From Trebonia sp963843745 (lineage in GTDB: Bacteria > Actinomycetota > Actinomycetes > Streptosporangiales > Streptosporangiaceae), in assembly GCA_963843745.1 (NCBI GenBank), contig CAWJLP010000020.1, positions 62,001 through 126,000 on the forward strand: a stretch of DNA of 64,000 bases, given 5' to 3'. The notes under the pieces were generated by a model, which was not told the origin of the DNA, searched no databases, and worked only from the letters and a program-made list of their open reading frames with translations. Shown piece by piece: positions 60,414 through 64,000 of the stretch (within the stretch, counting starts at the first letter, position 1; every line of letters starts with the position of its first letter). The position numbers and the translations under genes were made by a program.

Positions 60414-62370
60414 TCACAATTCGAGTGCGCTCGCGGCCTCGAGCCAGCGCTCTTCGAGGGCCGCCCTTTCGGCCTGCACAGTACGCAGTTCGGCGCCGAG
60501 TTCGGTGAGCTTTTCATAATCCGTCGCGTTCTCGGCCAGTTCGGTGCTCAGCACGTCCTCCCGGGCCGCGGTGCGCTCGATCTGCCGCTCCAGGCGCTGC
60601 AGTTCCTTGCGGGCGGCACGCTCGGCCGCCGAGCCGGGGGCCAGGCCGCCACCGGATTCCGCGGTGCGGCCTGGCCCCCCGGCCGCGCGGGCCCCGGCGC
60701 CGACGCCTGCGCCGCCGCGAGCGCGGCGCGGCGGGCCCGGACCCGCTCCAGGTAGTCGTCCACGCCGCCGGGCAACGCGGAGATCCTGCCGTCGCCGAGC
60801 ATCGCGTCAACGTGGTCGGTGACCCGCTCGAGGAAGTAGCGGTCGTGGCTGACCACGACGAGGGTGCCCGGCCAGCCGTCGAGCAGGTCCTCGAACTCGG
60901 TCAGCATCTCGATGTCGAGGTCATTGGTCGGCTCGTCGAGCAGCAGCACGTTCGGCTCGGTCATCAGCAGCCGCAGCATCTGCAGCCGCCGCCGCTCACC
61001 GCCGGACAGGTCGGCGACCGGCGTCCACTGCCGCTCGGCGGAGAATCCGAGCCGCTCGAGCAGCTGCCCCGCCGACAGTTCTCGCTTGCCGACCTGGATG
61101 CGCAGCCGGATCTCCTCAACGGCCTCGCGCACCCGCTGCGTCGCGTCCAGCTCGGTGAGCTCCTGCGACAGGTGCCCGATCCGCACGGTCGCGCCGCGCA
61201 CGACGTGACCCGTCACCCGGACACCGTCGCCGACCGCACCGTCGCCGACCGCACCGTCGCCGACCGCACCGTCGCCGCCGCACCGTCGCCCGCCGCACCG
61301 TCGCCTGCCGCACCGTCGCCTGCCGCACCGTCGCCCGCCGCACCGTCGCCTGCCGCACCGTCGCCTTCCGCGCCGGGGCCGAGCTCCCCGGCGAGCAGCC
61401 GGAGCAGCGAGGTCTTGCCCGCGCCGTTGACGCCGACCAGCCCGGCGCGTTCCCCTGGGCCGAGCCGCCACGTCACGTGGTCGAGCAGCACGCGGTCCCC
61501 CGCGGTGAGCGTGACGTCCTCGAGCTCGAGCACGGTCTTGCCGAGCCGGGCGGTCGCCAGCCGGGCCAGCTCCGCGGTGTCCCTGGCGGGCGGCTCGGCG
61601 GAGATCAGCGTGTTCGCCGCCTGTACCCGGAACTTCGGCTTGGTGCTGCGGGCCTGCGGCCCGCGACGCAGCCAGGCCAGTTCCTTGCGGGCCAGGTTGC
61701 GCCGCCGCTGCTCGTCCGCCTCGGCGGCGGCCTGCCGCTCGGCTTGCGCCAGCACGTAGGCGGAGTACCCGCCGTCCGTCTGGTAGACCTGCCCGTCGGC
61801 GACCTCCCACGTCTCGTCGCAGGCGGTGTCGAGCAGCCAGCGGTCGTGGCTGACCACGACGAGCGCGCCGCCGCGGTCCCGCAGGTGCCGGCCAAGCCAG
61901 TCGATCGCCTCGATGTCCAGGTGGTTGGTGGGCTCGTCGAGCAGCAGGATGTCGCGTTCGGCGGCGAGCAGAGCGGTGAGGGCGACGCGCCGCCGTTCCC
62001 CGCCGGACAGCCGCCGCACGTCGGAGTCCAGGCTGATGCCGGCGAGCAGCTCGGCGGCGACCGAACGTGCCCCTGGTTCCCGTTCCCACGTCCCGCCGGC
62101 GTACCTGGCGCCGAACGCGATCTCGCCGACGATGCCCGACAGCGCGTCGCCCTGCGGCAGGTAGCCCGTGCGCAGCCCGGACGTCCTCGCGATCCGCCCG
62201 CTGTCCGGCTCGGTCAGGCCGGCGAGCAGGGCGAGCAGCGTCGACTTGCCCGTTCCGTTGCGGCCGACGACGCCGATGCGCTCACCCTCATTGACGCCGA
62301 GCGAGACGCTGTCGAGCAGCACGCGCGGCCCGTAGGCCTTCGCGATTCGTTCCAGGCTGATCAGGTTCAT
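60414..62370 (-). pseudogene. ABC-F family ATPase (Uup/EttA-like), two apparent frameshifts
   Basis: Three frames join into one ABC-F protein. The first part (from ATG 62370) holds Walker A GRNGTGKST, RRLSGGERRR, LLLDEPTNHLD and the linker up to LLRLLAGELGPG. The second ABC domain continues in another frame with VRIGHLSQELTELD, LSGGERRRLQ, LLLDEPTNDLD. The C-terminal coiled coil (RKELQRLERQIERT, ELAENATDYEKLTELGAELRTVQAERAALEERW, stop at 60414) lies in a third frame. The first break is in a 15-bp repeat, where one unit at 61268-61281 has 14 bases; the second fits loss of one base near a C6 run at 60676-60681. ABC-F proteins act on ribosomes. The start overlaps the ispE stop as ATGA. Confidence 0.8.
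61212..61375 (-). repeat. 15-bp minisatellite in the ABC-F linker
   Basis: Units of accgtcgccgaccgc (about three) and accgtcgccYgccgc (about five) on the plus strand encode GDGAV and GDGAA repeats between the two ABC domains. One 14-base unit at 61268-61281, at the junction of the two variants, breaks the frame. Confidence 0.85.
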
Positions 62371-63296
62371 TGTTCGATCACGGTGGCACCGGGCACCGGG
62401 CCGCTCGCTCGCGTCACCGTCCGGCAGACATCCGCGCCGGACAGCGCGACCGCGAGGTCGGTCGCCTGCCTGGCGTCGCGGGCGAGGAACAAGCAGGTCG
62501 GACCCGACCCGGACACCAGCGCGCCAAGGGCGCCGAACTCGCGGCCGACGTCGAGCGTCTTGCGCAGCGCGGGGAACAGCGAGATCGCCGGAGCTTGCAG
62601 GTCGTTGCTGAGCGACCGGCCGAGCCGCTCCAGGTCACCGGCCCGCAGCGCCGCCATCAACTCCGTGCTCAGCTCGGGCTCGGCGACCTTGCCAGCCCCG
62701 CCGTTCGCGGCCCGCAGCCGGTCCAGCGCGCCGTACACCTCGGGGGTGGCCAGGGTCCCGTCGGCGAACGCGAGCACCCAGTGGTACCTGGCGGCGGGCA
62801 TCAGCGCGGGGGTGAGCCGCTCGCCGCGGCCGCGGCCGACCGCGGTCCCGCCGAGCACCGCGAACGCCACGTCGCTGCCGACCCCGGCGGCGACCTCGCT
62901 CAGCTCTCGCTGGGACAGCCCGGCCCGCCACAGCTCATTGCAGGCGACCAGCGCCGCCGCGGCGTCCGCGCTGCCGCCGGCCAGCCCGGCCGCGACGGGA
63001 ATCCGCTTGTTGATCGTCACCGCCACCGCGGGGGCGGCCTGCGCCGCGACCACCGCGCGCAGCGCACGGACGGCGCGCAGCGCCAGGTTGTCGCCGTCCG
63101 CGGGCACCTGGCCGGCGCCCTCGCCGGTCACCGTCACGCTGTCCGTCGCGGCGGCAGCCACGGTGACCATGTCGAACAGCCCGATCGCGTGGAACACGGT
63201 CACCAGGCCGTGGTACCCGTCCGGTCGCAGCGGTCCCACCGCGAGCTGAAGGTTGATCTTCGCGGGCACCCGCACGGTCACACTCGTCACGATCAC
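62367..63296 (-). CDS. ispE: 4-diphosphocytidyl-2-C-methyl-D-erythritol kinase
   Basis: IspE phosphorylates CDP-methylerythritol in the MEP isoprenoid pathway, which feeds the polyprenyl chain of menaquinone. The 309-residue GHMP kinase shows VRVPAKINLQLAVGPLRPDGYHGLVTVFHAI, the phosphate-binding PVAAGLAGGSADAAAAL and the C-terminal ALVSGSGPTCLFLA. The GTG start overlaps the rsmA stop as GTGA, and its stop overlaps the ABC-F start. The order rsmA-ispE-ABC-F is common in actinobacteria. Confidence 0.95.
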   Translation of the reverse strand: MIVTSVTVRVPAKINLQLAVGPLRPDGYHGLVTVFHAIGLFDMVTVAAAATDSVTVTGEGAGQVPADGDNLALRAVRALRAVVAAQAAPAVAVTINKRIPVAAGLAGGSADAAAALVACNELWRAGLSQRELSEVAAGVGSDVAFAVLGGTAVGRGRGERLTPALMPAARYHWVLAFADGTLATPEVYGALDRLRAANGGAGKVAEPELSTELMAALRAGDLERLGRSLSNDLQAPAISLFPALRKTLDVGREFGALGALVSGSGPTCLFLARDARQATDLAVALSGADVCRTVTRASGPVPGATVIEQ

Positions 63297-64000
63297 GGAA
63301 GCCTACTTGCCTCCGCGACACGCGCGAACTCGGCGATCCCGAGGGACTCGCCACGCGCGCGCGGGTCGACACCCGCGGCGCGCAGCAGCCGCTCCGCCTC
63401 GGCCGGGGAGCCGGCCCAGCCGGCCAGCGCGGCGCGCAGCGTCTTGCGGCGCTGGCCGAACGCGGCGTCGATGACAGCGAACACCTCTTGCCTGCTCGCC
63501 GAGGTCGGCGGCGGATCGCGGCGGGTGAACGCGACCAGCTTCGAGTCCACGTTAGGCACCGGCCAGAACACGCTGCGCGGCACGGCGCCCGCCGCGCGCG
63601 CCGCGGCGAACCAGGCCAGCTTCGCCGACGGCGCGCCGTACACCCGGCTGCCCGGCCCCGCGCACATCCGGTCCGCGACTTCCGCCTGCACCATGACGAC
63701 CCCCCGCTCGAGCGACGGCACCGCGGCCAGCAGGTGCAGCACGACGGGCACCGCCACGTTGTACGGCAGGTTGGCGGCCAGCACCGTCGGCGCCCACGCC
63801 AACTCGACGCCGGACCCGCGCGCCCGCCTGCCCGTCGGCTCGCCGGCGTGCCCGCTGGCCTGGCCGCCATCGGCGGCCTCCTTTGCCGCCATCGGCGGCC
63901 TCGCCGCCGCCCTGCCCGCTGCCAGCCTGTCCGCCCTCGGCCCGGCCGCCATCGGCGGCCTCGCCGCCGCCCTGCCCGCTGCCAGCCTGTCCGCCCTCGG
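63293..64000 (-). CDS. rsmA: 16S rRNA dimethyladenosine transferase, 5' part beyond the window
   Basis: RsmA/KsgA dimethylates two adenosines near the 3' end of 16S rRNA. The catalytic motif NLPYNVAVPVVLHLL, VMVQAEVADRMCAGPGSRVYG and the C-terminal FWPVPNVDSKLVAFTRRD and QRRKTLRAALAGWAG are present. The frame is open to the window edge, so the SAM-binding N-terminus is missing from view. Just before PTVLAANLPYN the sequence becomes a low-complexity region made from a 60-bp DNA repeat, which is not part of normal KsgA; it is either a lineage-specific insert or a repeat expansion. Confidence 0.88.
   Translation of the reverse strand, partial: PRADRLAAGRAAARPPMAAGPRADRLAAGRAAARPPMAAKEAADGGQASGHAGEPTGRRARGSGVELAWAPTVLAANLPYNVAVPVVLHLLAAVPSLERGVVMVQAEVADRMCAGPGSRVYGAPSAKLAWFAAARAAGAVPRSVFWPVPNVDSKLVAFTRRDPPPTSASRQEVFAVIDAAFGQRRKTLRAALAGWAGSPAEAERLLRAAGVDPRARGESLGIAEFARVAEASRLP
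63863..64000. repeat. 60-bp tandem repeat within rsmA at the window edge
   Basis: 63885-63940 is identical to 63945-64000 (56 bases, period 60). A shorter third copy of the GCCGCCATCGGCGGCCTC part lies at 63863-63880. The array may continue outside the window. The period is a multiple of three, so the coding frame is kept. Confidence 0.9.

Overview
The window is high-GC DNA from an actinobacterium. The clues are the coding bias, many GTG/TTG starts and GTGA/ATGA overlaps, an AfsR/SARP regulator, the menaquinone genes, a DUF6230/DUF6114 locus and an L25/Ctc ribosomal protein. The gene set looks like a Streptomyces or Streptosporangiales relative, but that placement is inferred. No prophage, CRISPR array or complete insertion sequence was seen; the region is chromosomal core with several small accessory islands.

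Layout. 1-3 kb: a small conserved protein, a glycosidase-like protein, a small winged-helix regulator and a STAS-domain protein. 3-7.5 kb: a DEAD-box helicase with its own leader and a good terminator, then a four-gene, translationally coupled alkylation-repair-like operon (ECF sigma factor, alkyl-DNA methyltransferase, 2OG-Fe(II) oxygenase, Ada-type Zn domain) that converges on an M48 protease. 7.8-13.2 kb: korAB (2-oxoacid:ferredoxin oxidoreductase), an ATPase, msrA and an APH-fold kinase. 13.3-32.4 kb (minus strand): a respiratory supercluster in transcription order menG, then a Rex-box promoter, menJ, nuoA to nuoN, and a long-chain polyprenyl diphosphate synthase. It thus combines quinone synthesis and tailoring with complex I, under a probable NADH/NAD+-sensing operator. 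32.4-40.2 kb (minus, apart from one hydrolase): an S9 peptidase, cysQ-cysD-cysN, pth, rplY and a tiny gene encoding thirteen PETAT pentapeptides. 40.4-48.3 kb (minus): a SARP-NB-ARC-TPR regulator, an array of five hairpins, prs, glmU and a 14-TM MFS exporter.

48.5-52.7 kb: DUF485 plus a frame-disrupted acetate symporter, a globin-like protein, then the oddest patch of the window. This patch holds two related structured repeats whose stems covary, a lower-GC gene for a double-HTH protein, and a tRNA-Gln(UUG). 53-58.4 kb: a fatty-acid desaturase with a TetR regulator and overlapping operators, a sensor-like membrane protein, a cysteine dioxygenase/rhodanese pair, and the divergent tam/tamR pair with a perfect palindrome. 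58.4-64 kb (minus): a DUF6230-DUF6114-secreted protein operon with a strong promoter and an operator at the start point, then rsmA-ispE-ABC-F. The ABC-F gene carries two apparent frameshifts and rsmA carries a 60-bp tandem repeat that reaches the window edge.

Caution: three apparent single-base losses (actP once, ABC-F twice) lie in G/C runs or repeats, so assembly error is a real alternative to gene decay. All functions are read from sequence motifs and remembered families; no search was run.
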